Part shown: positions 44,501-59,500 of the stretch, piece after piece
How the letters are laid out: the number at the start of each line of letters is the position of its first letter
How positions within the stretch are numbered: position 1 is the stretch's first letter
From: Porites lobata
Lineage: Eukaryota; Cnidaria; Anthozoa; Scleractinia; Poritidae
Length of the DNA: 64,000 nucleotides
Direction of reading: 5' to 3'
Assembly (NCBI GenBank): GCA_942486035.1
Contig: CALNXK010000108.1
Location: forward strand, 32,501-96,500
The notes under the pieces: model-generated
Database searches by the model: none
Told to the model about the DNA's origin: nothing
What the model saw: the letters and a program-made list of their open reading frames with translations, nothing else
Translations under genes and position numbers: made by a program

Positions 44501-47500
44501 ACAACAATTTTCATTCAGAAAGACAAGTATTAAAGTGTCTCTAAAAATCCTGAATCTTCAAGCTTAAAGTTCAAGTTTATGTTTTAAGCCGGTTTCCCGG
44601 TGTTTGCTTTTTTCAAAGACGAACTCGAGGCAAGAAAATCATTCAAAGCTTTCTTTTACAGCCAGAATTATAACTAACTATTCTTTCGAACGTTTTCTTT
44701 CTATTTGCGGTGAGAAACTGTCTAAAGGCTTTTTAAAGTTCTGTAAGACGAAGACGAACTCGAGGCAAGAAAATCACTCAAAGCTTTCTTTTACAGCCAG
44801 AATTATAACTAACTATTCTTTCGAACGTTTTCTTTCTATTTGCGGTGAGAAACTGTCTAAAGGCTTTTTAAAGTTCTGTAAGCTTATATCAAACCTGAAT
44901 CATTGTCTCAAATCTTACAAACGTGCATAAACTAAATACCCGCATAAACTACGCTCGACTTCATTAAATTAGATACAAAAAACAAACATCAAATAACATA
45001 ATTACTCTAGCTTACCATTCGCGATGCAGCTCCTGTAAGGTATCAAGTAAGGCCAGTATCGCTTCAGACTTTGCAACCCTCTTACTCATCAAGCAAGGTG
45101 AAAACGAAAACGATGCCATCCGAAATCTCCGGCTTTGACAAGCGACATATTTCTCAACCACAAACCCAATAAACAAACTAGCCATCAATAACAGACGACT
45201 CCTGATAGCAGCTTCGGCTGTCAAAGTAAACAAGATTCAAGATACTGCATAAATTTTCCGCATGAACTCACCTGTCAAATTTTGACCAATCAGAGCATAA
45301 AAATTGAGCGTAGAGCGTGACCAACTCGTGACCATGGTGAGAAAAGTCAAAAGCAACTGTCTTTGCTGCCTGTAACAGCTGGCTGAATTTTTGCGTCTGA
45401 GGTCGGTTTGAAATCAAAATTTTAATTATGCGGCACGTAAACAACAACACATTTCATGTGAATTAAAAAAAAATAAACTTGAGCCTGCGATCACTTGAAA
45501 ACTAGTAACTTGTCAGCGGATAACTTCAAAAAATACTTGACCTCGATGCGTCGACACCTGAGCCCGCGATACGGTCAAGTGATACTGGTCAGCGGGTACC
45601 CTGTTTTGACGGCTTTCAATTGAACATTGATGTCCAATATGTGTGCATTATCAGTTTTCCTGTGCTCCCAAACTAGCTAGAAAGTATGAGATTGAACATT
45701 GTTCACGATCTAGTAAAACAATTAACTGGTCAGCGGACAGCTTGCACATAAATAACGCCACCTCGATGAGCTGACACATGAGCCCGCGATATGGTCATAG
45801 GATACTGGTCAGTGGCTATCCTGTTTTGACAGCTGTCAATTGACCATATTGTGAATGTCCTATATAAAAGATGTGGACTTGCCAAGACACCCCTGAGACA
45901 CCCCTCGCTTCCTTTTGCTAGTTTCCCCTACCCCACCCGTACAATCTGTAGACGCGTACGTACGCTCGGTCAATCACGTGACAACCAAACGAAAAGAGGT
46001 TGACCATATTCCATGAGTATGAGGCTCTGTTCCACGCGCGCTTCGCCCGCGCGGGAGCCCCGCTATCAGTGATTCTGTGATTTTGCTGTTTGCGTGATGG
46101 CTGCAAGTATTTCTTTCCTTTTTTAAATGCATCAAGGTGTATGGGGCCTTTGCAGCTAAACAGTCTCTTGGGATAAAACCCCTTGAGCATGGCCAAGAAA
46201 AACACCACGATTACGTCATTTATAAGGCGAATTTCCTGTCTTTCCAAAACCCACTTTGTCGTCTACGCTCTAGCAATGGGTTTATGTACCATGTGACTGT
46301 TTGACTGCAAAGCGTCCGTACCTAAATGCACGCAGTTTAAAGTTGAAAACGTAGTAATTATTTGCGCAAACTGCAGAATGACAGATGGATGATACTTCAT
46401 CCTAGTTGCAGGTGTTTGTATGTTGTAGACACAACCAAACACAAAACAAGACCAAAAAGACCTATTAATCCACATACCTGGATGTTGGGTATATTATATA
46501 CAGCCTTATTGTAATGCCTAGAAGCATAGAGGTGGTCATCCACCACGTATATTGGTTTTTAACATTTCGTCTGTTGGTTTCACTAAGAAACACAAGTAAA
46601 TTAACAGAAGATGAGGCTTAATTAAATTCGAATTGTTTGATTTTGGCAATGCCCTATTGTCACGTTGTCTTTAGTGTCCTTATTTAAATGCGGTAGACGT
46701 TACGCTAACAGATTTACCGTTTACTTCTGCCCCAAGTCAAAATCCAAGCTTTCGACAGTCAACGTCATCATCACCTCAGTTTTTTTTTAATTGATGTCAG
46801 GATAAAGTGTCCATCAAGTTTGCTATAAATCGTCCAATGGAATATATGTAGTTGGTTCGTAGTGCTTTCTATCTTTGGGTCTTACCGATTTATTGTACTT
46901 GTCCATCCTGTTCCCATTTGTTATGTCATGTGTGGTTCTTTCTTTTTCTCTGTATTTTCGTCTTGCAGCCTTTCTATATAACCATCAGGTAACAAGACAA
47001 AATGGAGCTGGGAACTATAGTAATATTCTTTAGCTTTTAATTTTAAAATTTGGGTTCTGGCCCGGAAAGTTACAAAAACGGGTCCCTTATTCGCACAAGT
47101 ATACAAACTGCTGACCTGCTATTACCCCTCTATCATGCATGCATTTCTGTGGACCTATTTGTTTCTCCTTCAGAGGCACCAGGCTCTCCGACCGTCACAG
47201 TGAAGACTGAGGCAACGTCAATAACAGTTAGGTGGACAAAACCAGCTGTTGATGGAGGAAGTCCTATTACAGCATACAGAGTGTTAATACTGCGGGGAAG
47301 CACGAAGATAGAAAATAAGAATATTACCGATATGTCGGTCAAGCATCAAGATTTTGGAAGTCTAAACAAAAGCACAAACTACACTGTTAAGTTGTTTGCC
47401 AGAAATTACGTGTTTGAGGGAAAAGCAACTGAAAGGAAAATTCAGACCAAGTATGAAGGTATGAAAATCTGTACTAAGAGTGCATATGAATTGTATTCAG

Positions 47501-50500
47501 TCAGTTGATTTATTTATATATTTATATATTTATTTATTTTTATGAATACATATTAGTGACGAGCACAAAGCAGCGTATTTTTTATTTGACGATAAATCCG
47601 TCAGCCCCGAAACTAAATATTGAACTTTATGTGAAGCCAGAGTCCATAATCATAGCCCCTTGCTACCCAGGAATGTAGTCATATCAAGGTTCGTGTTTAT
47701 TACTGTTCACACCCTAGTAATAATTTATATAAAGTGAGTTCCTTTAAATCTGGAATGAGACAAGAACCTGTCAGAAAAATAAAACCATATCACGGTCAGC
47801 AAGATACGCAGATGTGTGAAATTATGAATATATGAAAATCATGTATGTGAACTGTTGGGTGAAGAGTTATATGAAAGTAGATCATAGTAGTTATAGACGC
47901 AACTTTTGCAGTTGCGAAAAGAAAGCCTGAAAAAAAAATACTTAGCTGTTTGCCGCTCAAAAATATTTGCTAAAAAAATGATAAAATTCGAACGCTTACA
48001 CAAGTGATTTCTCATTAAAAAGCACTTATTACGGAACAAAGAAAATTAACAAACAAAACCACGACGTAGCTGGTGGACATTAATGCAGAAACACTGCAGT
48101 AAGGTATATAAACATGATACCCCCGGTCACCCTCAGGGCTCTCGGACAACCCGTTTACCACATTGTTTGGTTTGTGCTGTTGAAGGCCTAAATGAAATAA
48201 AAGACCCTAAATAATGTAATAAAGTCCTAAATGTAATAACAGTTTTTCTTAAATGTATTAAACTCTTAAGTGTGATAACATTCGGCCTTAAATGTCTTGA
48301 TAACATGCTAACGTCATCAGTGAAGTAAGTAACACGATTCATGTCACGTGTCTCAGAGAGTTGATTTTATTTACGTTTATACGACATCGACTCTTTGACA
48401 TGTAAATGGCTATTCCAGGGGAGCGACGTTTACCTAAAAGGACCAATTGAAGACATGAATTGTTTTGATAGTAACAAATAGAGAAAACTCTCACTTTGTT
48501 TTACAGAGCCACATGAGTCTGACCGCTTTTGATTTATCTACATTCAGATTTAATCCAATCAGAAGCCAGCTGGAAACTGTCCTCGACGTCTGATTGGTTA
48601 ATGTCTGCATGGAAGAATGTGATATCATCAAAGGAGGTCACACATTTGGGCTCCTTGCTGTAATAGACAGATTAACAAATGACAGCGCGGCTGTAAATGA
48701 GAGCGGAATAGCCACGCACCACGAAGCATGGTCCCAGGCTAGAACGGAAGGGACTGAGGCAACTTTAGTTGCTTAATTTCTTTTGAAATAAAGATTCAAA
48801 TCCCTACGCAGCGAAGTTACTTAAATTAAATTTTAGAATCGACGCTGTTACAAGAGTTTAAACCGACGTTTCGGCAATGCTACCCTCCAGGGTACAAACT
48901 ATGCACAATTAAAAAGTTCGTGCTTGATTTTTCTCTCTGCCATTGGTTATCCTCGTTTTCAGACCTGCACACGTCGTCGTCACTGCTGTCGCGTTTTCAT
49001 GTCTAAATCTGAGTAATGTCACTTTTAGGGTAGTCCAAAAAAAGCTTTGCCGCAGAGATTACTACAAGTGTTCTCGCTACGGTGTAGCCCTTAAAAGGGC
49101 AAAGAAAGCCTTAAGTAATGGAAAAAAAGTATATTGACCAAGGCTTAAGAAGTCACGTGGGTGTTGTAATCAGTTGGTCATGTGGTGGACGTTGACGTGA
49201 CTGGTTTTCGTGACAGATTGAGCGAATGATCACGTGGCCGTTGTCATAATCAGTTAGTTGGTTAATGACATGTTACGTCATTAAGGACGTTAGCATGACG
49301 TCAGTGCATTGAAGGCCGAATGTTATTCCACTTAAGTTTGTTGTTAAGATGCTATTACATTTAGGGTCGTTTATTACATTTAGGTCCTCTACATACGCAA
49401 CACAAACGTACCTTCCATTCTCTTTTGCCTTCATAGATAGACTTCTCCCTACTCCACCATGCTTGTGGAGATGGAAGTTGTTTATTTATGTAATCGCCCT
49501 CACCATGGTTACAATACTAAGATAAGACTAGGATAAAATATACATTTGAACAAAATTAATATATAGATTTAGCCAGGGCTAAAAGCGAAGCTCTAGTTAA
49601 TAAAATACGTGTAAACAAAAAAAATTAAATCGTGTAATGCTAAACTGGCACGACAATGAAAATGGCTTCAAGACTAATAGATCTAATTAGCAAAAAAACA
49701 AATTGCACGTGCAGCACACTTTTCTTCTAATTACCAAAAAACAAATTTGCACGTGCAGCACGCTTTTTTGTCTTTCCCTTGCCGTTGTTTTGCACCACTA
49801 CAACGCTGTTTTGTACGACTAAGACGTCAAACTTCCTAGTTACACATTATTTTTATGGAGGAATTGTCGTATATGCTTACCCAATATTTTGTTTCCTGTG
49901 TTCATGCAATCTGTTCGCTTTTATTTTTCACCGCCGCTCATTTTCGCCTTGCTGCTGGCCGCTAGCATTTCTCATTTTCTCACCGCGGCTTTGAATTTCC
50001 ATGTTTTTTTCCAACGAAATTCGTCTCCTTTGTTTTCAATAACTCGCTCTAGCTCTTTCTCGGTTATCCACGTTAGTGTAAACACGACTTAATTGTTGTT
50101 TTTTCTTTCTAAAAGTCCGGGCGGCCATGTGATTTCCCTTCAAATAAAACCTTGAGTTGCATTTGGGTTGCCATACCTGTTGATTGAGTTATTTTACATT
50201 GGTATGCCTGTGGTACGGACGGACGGTCGGGCGGTCGGTGTACGGTCACGTGATTACCAAATTTTCTCGGATGGGTAGATTACCACATTTCCTTAGCTAT
50301 GGGGCTCCGCCCAGAAACGGTGGGGCTCTTAAAACACTAAGAAGAACAGAGCTGAGGCTGTATAAACACTGCTAGTGCCAGTCCTGTACGGGTGTGAAAC
50401 GTAGAAAATGAAAAAGGGGACGACAGAGCAGTAGATGTGTTTCATGAGAAATGTCTACGAAGAGTCCTACAAATCCAGTGACAAGGGCATGTCAGTACTG

Positions 50501-53500
50501 AAGAGCCACTAGAAAGAGCGGAGATGAAACCTCTTAGTAAAAAGGTGAGGCAGTGTAAATGAGCAAATGAGACATGATCGGACATACACTAATACAGGAC
50601 CAAAACAACGACTGCAACACAGCAATGACTTGGGCACCAGAAGGAAACAAAAGAAGAGGAAAACCAAAGACCAACTGGAGGCGCAGGGTTGAAAAAGAAG
50701 GAAAGAAAGCAGGATAGGAATCATGGGACGAAGTGAGACCTGGACCATAGCAGCTAACCGAGAAAAGTGGAAAGACTCTGCGAAGGCCTTATGTGCCAAT
50801 AGTCACAACGGAGGATAGGTGAGGTGCCACAAGTTAACCTCTGACAAGAGTTTACCTTCACAAAAGCAGTAAGGCGAGTGGAAGAGGCTTTCAAGGTCGC
50901 CAGGTGGCCGAGCGAGCGACAAAATCGTGACAAGTCTTTTTAAGGAAAAAAAAAAAGTCTTTCCCGCGTGTGCATAATCGGGACAGTGTCCCTTAAAGAT
51001 ATACGTAAAAATTCCAGTGCTTTTCCACGTCTGACACAGTAGTGTTTTTTTTTTTTACCTCACTGTATTTACGCAGAATTCTTTGGCGTATTCGAATCGT
51101 TTTCGCCCGTCCACACGAAATCACCAAAACAATGGAAATACGATGTATGGCAGCATCGTTTTCAAAAAACCTACGTTTCGCCCGTTCACACGAAAACGAT
51201 AGGCTGGCGTCTTGAAAAATCCACTCTGGGATCCGTTTTTAATCCACTGAAATACCGTTTACGTGTGAGCGGAAAGCTAACCGGAGAAAAGAGACCCGTC
51301 CCTTATCAAAAATACCCGGTTACTTGTGGACTAGGCCTAAGGTGAGCTTATGAAGCTTGTTTTGTGACCAGACCTCTTGTTGTATCAACATGAAACTCAC
51401 CTTATTCTTATCCTTCGCCCTGTATTGATCTGTATGTTAGGGGTTTCTTCGACGGGGACAGTTCCTCTAGCGAGAGTACTCCAGGACTCTGACAAAGCTT
51501 TGATACTTTCTTCCTTTAATTACTGGCGGCAACACAAACGTCTACAGCTCAGCTTCTTACAACAGCTAATCACACTCTACTAACCATCCAACTATACAAC
51601 TTATATAAGCATAACGCAGGTACGTTTAGGCTTGCTGATCATGACAGTTACGAAAGCTATTCCGAATGTCTTCTAACGAATTTCCCGTTGTTAACAAAAG
51701 TGGAATAAACAATCCTACAAGAAAACCAATGAAAGCTCGACAGCTAAACCCACGAGGCTAAACCTTAAACCAAAACAGGAACTCTGATGTAGGTAATAAG
51801 CAAGGTCAGCAATGGTCCCAAAACGTACCCACTTAAAAACTGACAATCAAACTTAATTAAACCCCAAGCTTGATGACACTTCTGTCGACAAACCCATTAA
51901 AAAGGTAATAACACTCAAAACCCTGTTAACGCATATATTGGTTAACCTTGATTCTCAAACCCAAACACAACCAAACTTAAATCACGAGAAGAACAAAGAA
52001 CAAACAGAACTGTCATCAAAAATCCTTATGATAATAATATCAAAAAATAACCAGAAGACTACTTCATAACATGTATTACCTGAAATTGTCCGCAAATAAT
52101 AGGTTAGTTTAATAGTCGAATTTTTTTGGCTCACAAAAAGACGTTTTTTTTTTTTTATAAAGCCACGCCTTTATTCGCCACTTTCATTTCGTCTAAATAA
52201 CCCAGGCGGGTATACAAATTTGGGTTTGTTTAATTTCGGATTACATATTCTTCGTTATAATTTGTCACAAAGCGTGTCTTCATTGAAAACGAGGTAACCT
52301 TTTAAGGAGGACAACCGTTCGCAGACTCCAAGTAACTGCAGCCTAATTTTGCTAGGCTATCAATACAACTGAAAGTAAATAAGTTTTTTTTAAACTTTGT
52401 ACCATTCATCTTTTAACCCAGGAGTCCCTGCAGCAGCGGAGATCACAGATTTACCGGCTAAAACAAAGAATGGTAACGTCACCTTAAAATGGAAAGAAGC
52501 TGAAAACAATGGATCCCCTATAACCCAGTACACTGTGTACAGAAGAACTTTCCGTGAGGATGGCACATCACTGAATTGGATCAAAATAAAGGAAATTACA
52601 GATACGTCAGATCGTAAAGTTGTTGTTAACTTGGAAAAAGGCAAAGAATATGAATTTGTAGTTTCTGCTACAAACAGTTTTGGAGAAGGAGGGAAAGAAG
52701 AAAAAAAAAATCAGGAAAATAAAGGTGTTGGGAGGTAGGTGTATTGAATATTTATCCTTTTTTAAAATTTCCACTATAAAAGTAGACATAATGTGTGGCA
52801 TTGGACTCCGTCCAATGGTTGTATAATACGTAGCGATCTGTTTGTTGAGAAGTGTCTTTACTTCACCTTCGCCCAGTGTGACCTTGTGTACACCCAAAAC
52901 AAAGGAGAAAGCGTGTATTAGTTGTAATCCACTGATGAATTGTCGCACGATGTTATCGGCTATTTTGGGTCACGTGGTACGAAATCGGACGGGTGTTAGG
53001 CAATACACCCTATCCGTGCAGATATTTGCTTTACGATTTTTCAGTGGCAAGAATATGACAAAGTCAACAGAGTGCAGTCTCATTCCAGTTTTTATCTTCT
53101 TTAATAATTTAGAATGAAAGTAGTAAAAACAAACTTATTTTGTTTAATCCAGTTTCACTAAAATACAGAGAAATCAATAAAATAAGCTATGAATCGAAGA
53201 TGAGCAAAATGTTCGAATTGAGCTTTATATTTATGCATTTGAACAGAAACCTGAATACTGTGTTTTTATGGAAAAGAATACTTCCAGTGTTTACGAAGAT
53301 AAGCCTTTTTTGTTACATTCAGCATGGAGAAAAGAGAGAAAAAAGCGTAGCGGGACATGAAAACGATTAATTGATCGAGTCGTACAGTGCGCAGCCAACT
53401 AGAGCATCAGTTTGAGTCATCTCCGATTATCAAGTGATTTATAACTATGGAAAATTCCGGTCAGTTCAACCTGTTCTTACAGCTGGGCCTCATAATTAGT

Positions 53501-56500
53501 TCTTCTTCCTTTTCTTTCTATGACTTCCTCAGGTTCCACCATCCACAGCAACGTACAAATCCAGGTTTTGACAGCAGCTCACTAATGTAAATCCTTCAAA
53601 TGCTCGAGGTTTTTCAGTTTCTGTGTTTCATACTTTTGATAACTTTTCTAGCCCTTGCAGCAGCAGTTAGTGATATGGTTGGATTCTCTTTACTTATCCA
53701 AACGCTGTTTTTCGAGTTTTGATATTTGGGGCGTTTCAAGAGTGCATTTGACATGACAGCCAGTCAAGCCCTGGTCCAATCACAGTTTCATTAAAAAAAA
53801 ATCAACCAATCAATGTGCTTGTTTGCGTCATTCGCAATATAGTAAAATTTGAATTATAATAATAAAAATTAAAAAAAATAGATAAAAAATTTCTGTGTTA
53901 AAAATAAAACAATTTAGAAACATAATTACAATATCAAGAAGGATTGTATGCTAGTCTAAAAAAGTAAGTCGTTAACTTTGATTTGAAAACAGTCAGAGTT
54001 GTACTTTGTGGTGTTTCACGAGGGGGGTTGTTCCAAAGAAGAAGGTCCTGAGTGTGCGAAGGCGCGATCACCAAATGCCTTGTGGTTAGCTCTAGGAACA
54101 GCAAAAAGGTTATGTTCGTTTGAACGCAGCAGCATTCAGTACTTTTTGAAGATCAGATTGGTTTTTAAAGGCGACATAAAGAAAAGAATCAGTGCAGTAG
54201 TCCTATTATCGTATATCGGATGATAATGCCCTCGGCTAAGAGATTGTCCTCAAAATTTTATATTTGCCCGAGAAGCAAATGTTTATCTCTCAGCCGTGGG
54301 CATTGTCCTCCGATACACTAGCCACCGGGAGAGGTTTATTTACTGAATAATACACGCCTTTGCCTTTAGCCTACCCTTTCCCAGCTACTTCCGCTGCCTC
54401 CATCCATCGATGAGGCTTCGCTTGTTCCAGAAAAAAAAACAACAACAACAACAACAACCTGCTTTGCTACATACCGGTACCTACATGTTTGTCGATCATA
54501 AGTCTAAAAGACTTAAGTCTATGGATTTTATTGTGTCGTGTTCTAAGTGAATCTGTTTAGTGCTTTCGAGACGACTTTATTACCCGATAATGTTGTGCGA
54601 AATGAATGTCCAATGAAAATTATTTGCAAAAGAGTATGAAAGAACACTAATCTTTGATCGAAGTGAAGGACTAAACAATACATTGAGACAGTATTAAGCG
54701 TTTATCATGATAGCGTAGCCAGAGTAGTAGGGAGATCGAGAGCCAAATACGGGTAGATATGTTTTTCACAACTGGCAATGCATTATCAAAGTCTTAATTG
54801 TACCGTTTTTCAATTTATTTTTAACATCAGCTATGCGCAAAAGTAGTACTCTAGTTATTTAAGGGAGAACGAGTAAAAACTTTGAAAGGAAAATTAACAG
54901 CTCTGTGGCATTTCTTTGTGCGTAAGGTGTGCCGTCAGCAGTGGCCTTCACATACGAATTAAAAGCTGATAAAATAACCTTGAAGTGGGAGGAACCAAAC
55001 AACAACGGAGCAGAAATCACAATGTATACTGTGTACCATGGAACCCAAAGTGATGAGCAATGGAAGGAGACTGAAAATATAACTGATGTCTCAAAACGTA
55101 AATATGTTGTGAAAGTCGAAATGGGCCAGAAGTATAAAGTACTGGTAACAGCAAGCAACAAGTATGGAGAGAGTTCAAAGGAAGGCAAGATGCAACGTGT
55201 CGACATACCGGAAGGTGGGTTAAGCTCAAGTTTAACTGAAAGAGTGTATCTCAGGGAAATACATAGTAGATCACTATACACAGTAGATAGTTCAGTGGTG
55301 TTCACTATACACCTTTTTAGCTTGTAGGTTTTGTTTTCACTTTTCAGACCACGTGATGTTTCCCCAGATAATTCTTTCTTTTAAATGTTTAACGGTAATC
55401 CTTACAGATGTTAAAGCCGTTTTCGCGCTAGAGACGGAACATCTCTAGTGTAAAAACGGCTGATAAAAACCAGTTCCCTACAGTGGCAAAATCCACTGAC
55501 AGCTTTCAAGCTTCGTGCGCGTATCGCAGCCATTGGCCGTATTCACACTAGAGACGAATTGTCCGTCTGAGGCGGGTTTTGAAGATGGATTAACCGTCTC
55601 AGACGGATCATCCGTCTCTAGTGTCAAAACGGCCTTTGTGTGCTATTCAATTTAAATCAATGCAGGGAAAAATTAATTGTAGATAAAACGCTGTTCATAA
55701 AAGCTAGTAGTCAGTAACTCCAACTTTGCGACAATGCTACCTTTATTGATCCATTGAACCATTCATGAAATGTGAATCGCTCATGCTTTGTAGGCCAGGC
55801 AGTTAATACTAATATAGGATTATTAAATACGACTAGAATCATTAAGTAAGTAACTTAGGAAATAATAGCAAGACTGGCCGTCCGGTGGAGAATGTCAAAA
55901 GGAGTTATAAATAATTTGTTAGCGCTCAAAAAGCAACCCTCGCGGCACTGAATGTTGCCTTCTGAGAATGTGAATTTGACTACCGTTACAAGAAGTTTCA
56001 TTTGAAAATAACCAAATGAACAGGTTTAACGGTAAATCATTTCTTTGTAACACGTTAGAATCATATGATAGTATTCTTTAATATTTTTCTCAGGTCCCTC
56101 TAAACCAACAGGACGCCAAACAGGTGAGTTGCTGTTACTCATAAAGGCGGAAAGAGAACCATGGTTAAACTGCACTTGAGTCTCACCAGCATCAGTGCCA
56201 TACCTCTCTTGCTTCAGTGAAATCAGAAACGCTTGAAGGGTAACAAATGCAATATAATAAAATATAGACGGTTCAGAGGTCATTGGATACTATGGGCGCT
56301 TTCCATTCAACCCAAAAGTCCGGAAATTTCGGTTGGTTCATCAAATGGAACGGACCATTTCGGTTTGGTCCGACCAGAATATTCGGGACCAGCTTTGAAG
56401 GTGGTCCACTGTGACCGGTCTGGTCATTTCGGTCGGTGGGACCGAAATGTCCGTTTCCATTTGCCAAAATTGTTGTCCCCAGTACCGTTCTTTTCTATCC

Positions 56501-59500
56501 TGCTTAAGGAACAAGTAGTTTCCAATGGAAAGCGAAGTGCTGTGAGTAAAGCATGACATCTCAAATAGTTTGAAACCTGGTTTGAATCAGTTGCAATTTT
56601 TTTCGATTTTTTGATATTTGCCATTAACAGTGTCAAATAACTGACGCAACAGGACACGTAGGTGAAAAAAAGTGTGTGTAATCAAGCTACAATTGTAAAA
56701 GTCCGTGAGAATCAGCGTATTATTTGTCTGCAACCTGTCGACGATATTTAACTAAAGCAATTTATCAATTAAGCTGAAATGAATACAACAAAGCCTGGCT
56801 GAATACAAATATATGTTGGCCAAAACACCGAATTTATTTACCGTACAGTTCCAGGAATTGCTTCGAATCGTTCGAATATTCTGAGAAACGTATCGCTTCA
56901 ATTCACAAGAATTTTTTGCCTTCACTTGCATTCATAGGCTTTCTACACGAAATAGGATTCCTCCACCTTTAGTTTTGCACCGCAACTTTTCGACAGTCGA
57001 GTGTTCTTTAATATAAACAGTATTTACTTTTCTCTTTTAGAGCGTAATTATGAGTGTGCTGCGAAGCCACAATAACAAAACGCGCGGTGGCTTTTGTCGG
57101 GTCTGTGCAACCGAAATGTACCGTTCCATTGAGCACGTGAAGTTTCCGAAATTTCAAACCGCAATTTTTGTTGAATGGAAAGCGCGCTATATCTTCTGTA
57201 TCCTCTCTTTCTACTTGTAGCATTAGGATAGTGCATCTGTATCTGTCGCTGCGCTATTGCCGTGACAATTAACAGCAACCATTTCGTTTTAGGTTCCTCG
57301 TGTGGTAATCAAAAGGAAATCCTTCATGCCGTTTATATCACCATCATCTGTCTTTTGTTAATAAGTAATCTTATTCTGATATTCGTCATCTGCCGAATGC
57401 GCACCCGTTCAGGTAAGTAAGTTTTTGTACCAAACGCATTTGTCTTTTTCTTATTGAATTCGCCACGGTGACTCAACATGCTGACAGTAGATGATACAGG
57501 ACTTAAGTCCCAATTGGTATCAACCCCTTCATGACCCATCCAGCAGTTGGTATAAGCCCAGTTTCTTTCTCAAGGCTTTAAGATTTTTTCAATTCTTAGA
57601 ACATCGTTTCGCTTTAATACTGGATTTTAGAGGCTCTTTCCAATTTTCGTTCAAACTATAGAGTATCAGATGCAGGGTGAATGCGGCCATAATTTCGTAT
57701 GTTACGTTATCACTAGGGTTATTAAAAGAAAAAGACAAACTGGATGTATGAAATCCCTGAAAGGCTTGGTAATTGCTGCGAGGACTAAAGATACTCACAT
57801 CTTGTATTTTGTATTGAGCTCCAGAGATATATCAATAACTAGTTGTCAAAGTGTTTACAAACTGAACAAGTCTGAACATATTTTTGTTTCAGAAAAATCA
57901 CAGGAGAGAAAGTAAGTAACTTTCCTTATTATTATTATCATTATAGTTTTCTCGGATTCATCGCCCCGGCGAAAATATGGAGAGATGATGTATGCCGTTT
58001 TTCGGCAAAAAAGTTGTTTAGGAAGAATTTAGCTATACCACAGACACTAACGCTACAATTTGCACCAAACCACGTGACTTACCGATGTTTTACCTTACCG
58101 TGGGATGTAGGGATGTACTTTATGTTTCCGGAATGGTAGGAATCCAAAATAAAAGTTGAGTCTTACATCTATTATAAATCTTTTAACTTTACCATTCCCT
58201 TCGTCACCAGTATCGGGGTGTTAAAGTCCAGTCTCAACAAAGATTTTTTTTATAACAAGGGTAATATCATAGACAATTAAAGGTTCTGTGACTTACAGGT
58301 AGGTCGAGAAAAGCTTATAGCGTCTTGCTGGCACAAATTTGAGACTAAACGTTTTTAAGTACTGTTTACTTTCTTGTCAACAGAAATTGTCCAAGATGCG
58401 GAGATCTTCTAGCGATGGCAAGTTAATACGTTATTGCTAAGAGCATTTGTACACGGTATGGAATTTTGGGCGCGATGAAAATGAATCAGTGGGGGTGGGG
58501 TGGATGGAGTGAAGGTGGGAATAGAAAAACCACTGTCTTTTTGCCTTGTCAAGCTCTATATTTTAACCCGAGATGCGCCTACGCCTAGCCTTAGGTCATG
58601 AAATAAGCCAGAGCAAAGCCAAGTATTGTTGCCTGGAGAATATATTTCTGAGGTTCTCTTCTCTTTTTTTTAGCGATTGACGGAAAGCTTGATTGGACGC
58701 TCCCTATGAAACTTGAACTAAGAACATTTCTTTACGATATTTGCCATTTATGATATTTAAAACAAAGAGTTGAACAGCGTACTTATTCATTTGATTCAGT
58801 CAATCATTTGTCAATCACTTTAATTGTATGGTTTACTGGCCTTATTAAAAAAGGCACTTTTCAGTTGAACGTTGTTGTTTTACTGCTGAATCTTGTCTCA
58901 CAATGTTTGACAATAGAATCCCATTGCTGTTAAAGTAGGGGCTGATACACAATCCTTCGATGTGGAGCAAACGTTTGAAGCCCCGACCTATGCATCCACA
59001 GCAAGTGCAGATTACATGCCACTTCATCCCTCAACGAGAAGCTGGGAGATCAGTCGCAGACAGGTCAACATAGTTAAAGTCATTGGCAAAGGGGCTTTTT
59101 CACAAGTTGCAAGGGCGACAGTAAACGGCATGCGTGGAAGCCAGGATAACTTGACAGTAGCAGTAAAAATGCTTAAAGGTGTAGTGTAATTTAGTGTACT
59201 ATATCTAATAAATGGAGATTTGGGTAAGGTTGAGTCCAAAGGTATGTCAATACACTATACTTAAAAGGCATCTCGTTCAATTGGATGGTTTCGATGCAAA
59301 CAAAACAAAAAAGGCCAAGTGGACAGAGAACACTGAAAAAAGCTCACTGCAGCAAAACGATTACCGTAATAAAATAATATAAAAAACTGAGAAATTTTTT
59401 TTGGTTCTTGTTTTTAGCAAATGCTCCAGCTTCAGATAAAAAGGACCTTCTGTCAGAACTTGACGTGATGAAAAAACTAAAACCTCATCCCCACGTGATC

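Noticed and set aside
45012..45450. Two minus-strand frames each ending at a donor-like GT
   Set aside because: No domain, no clear acceptors or conserved start; they may belong to an unrecognised repeat.
47133..47342. Minus-strand frame opposite the first FN3 exon
   Set aside because: Antisense shadow of a well-supported exon with splice sites on the plus strand.
55017..55305. Long minus-strand frames opposite the third FN3 exon
   Set aside because: Antisense shadows; the plus strand has the FN3 pattern and splice sites.
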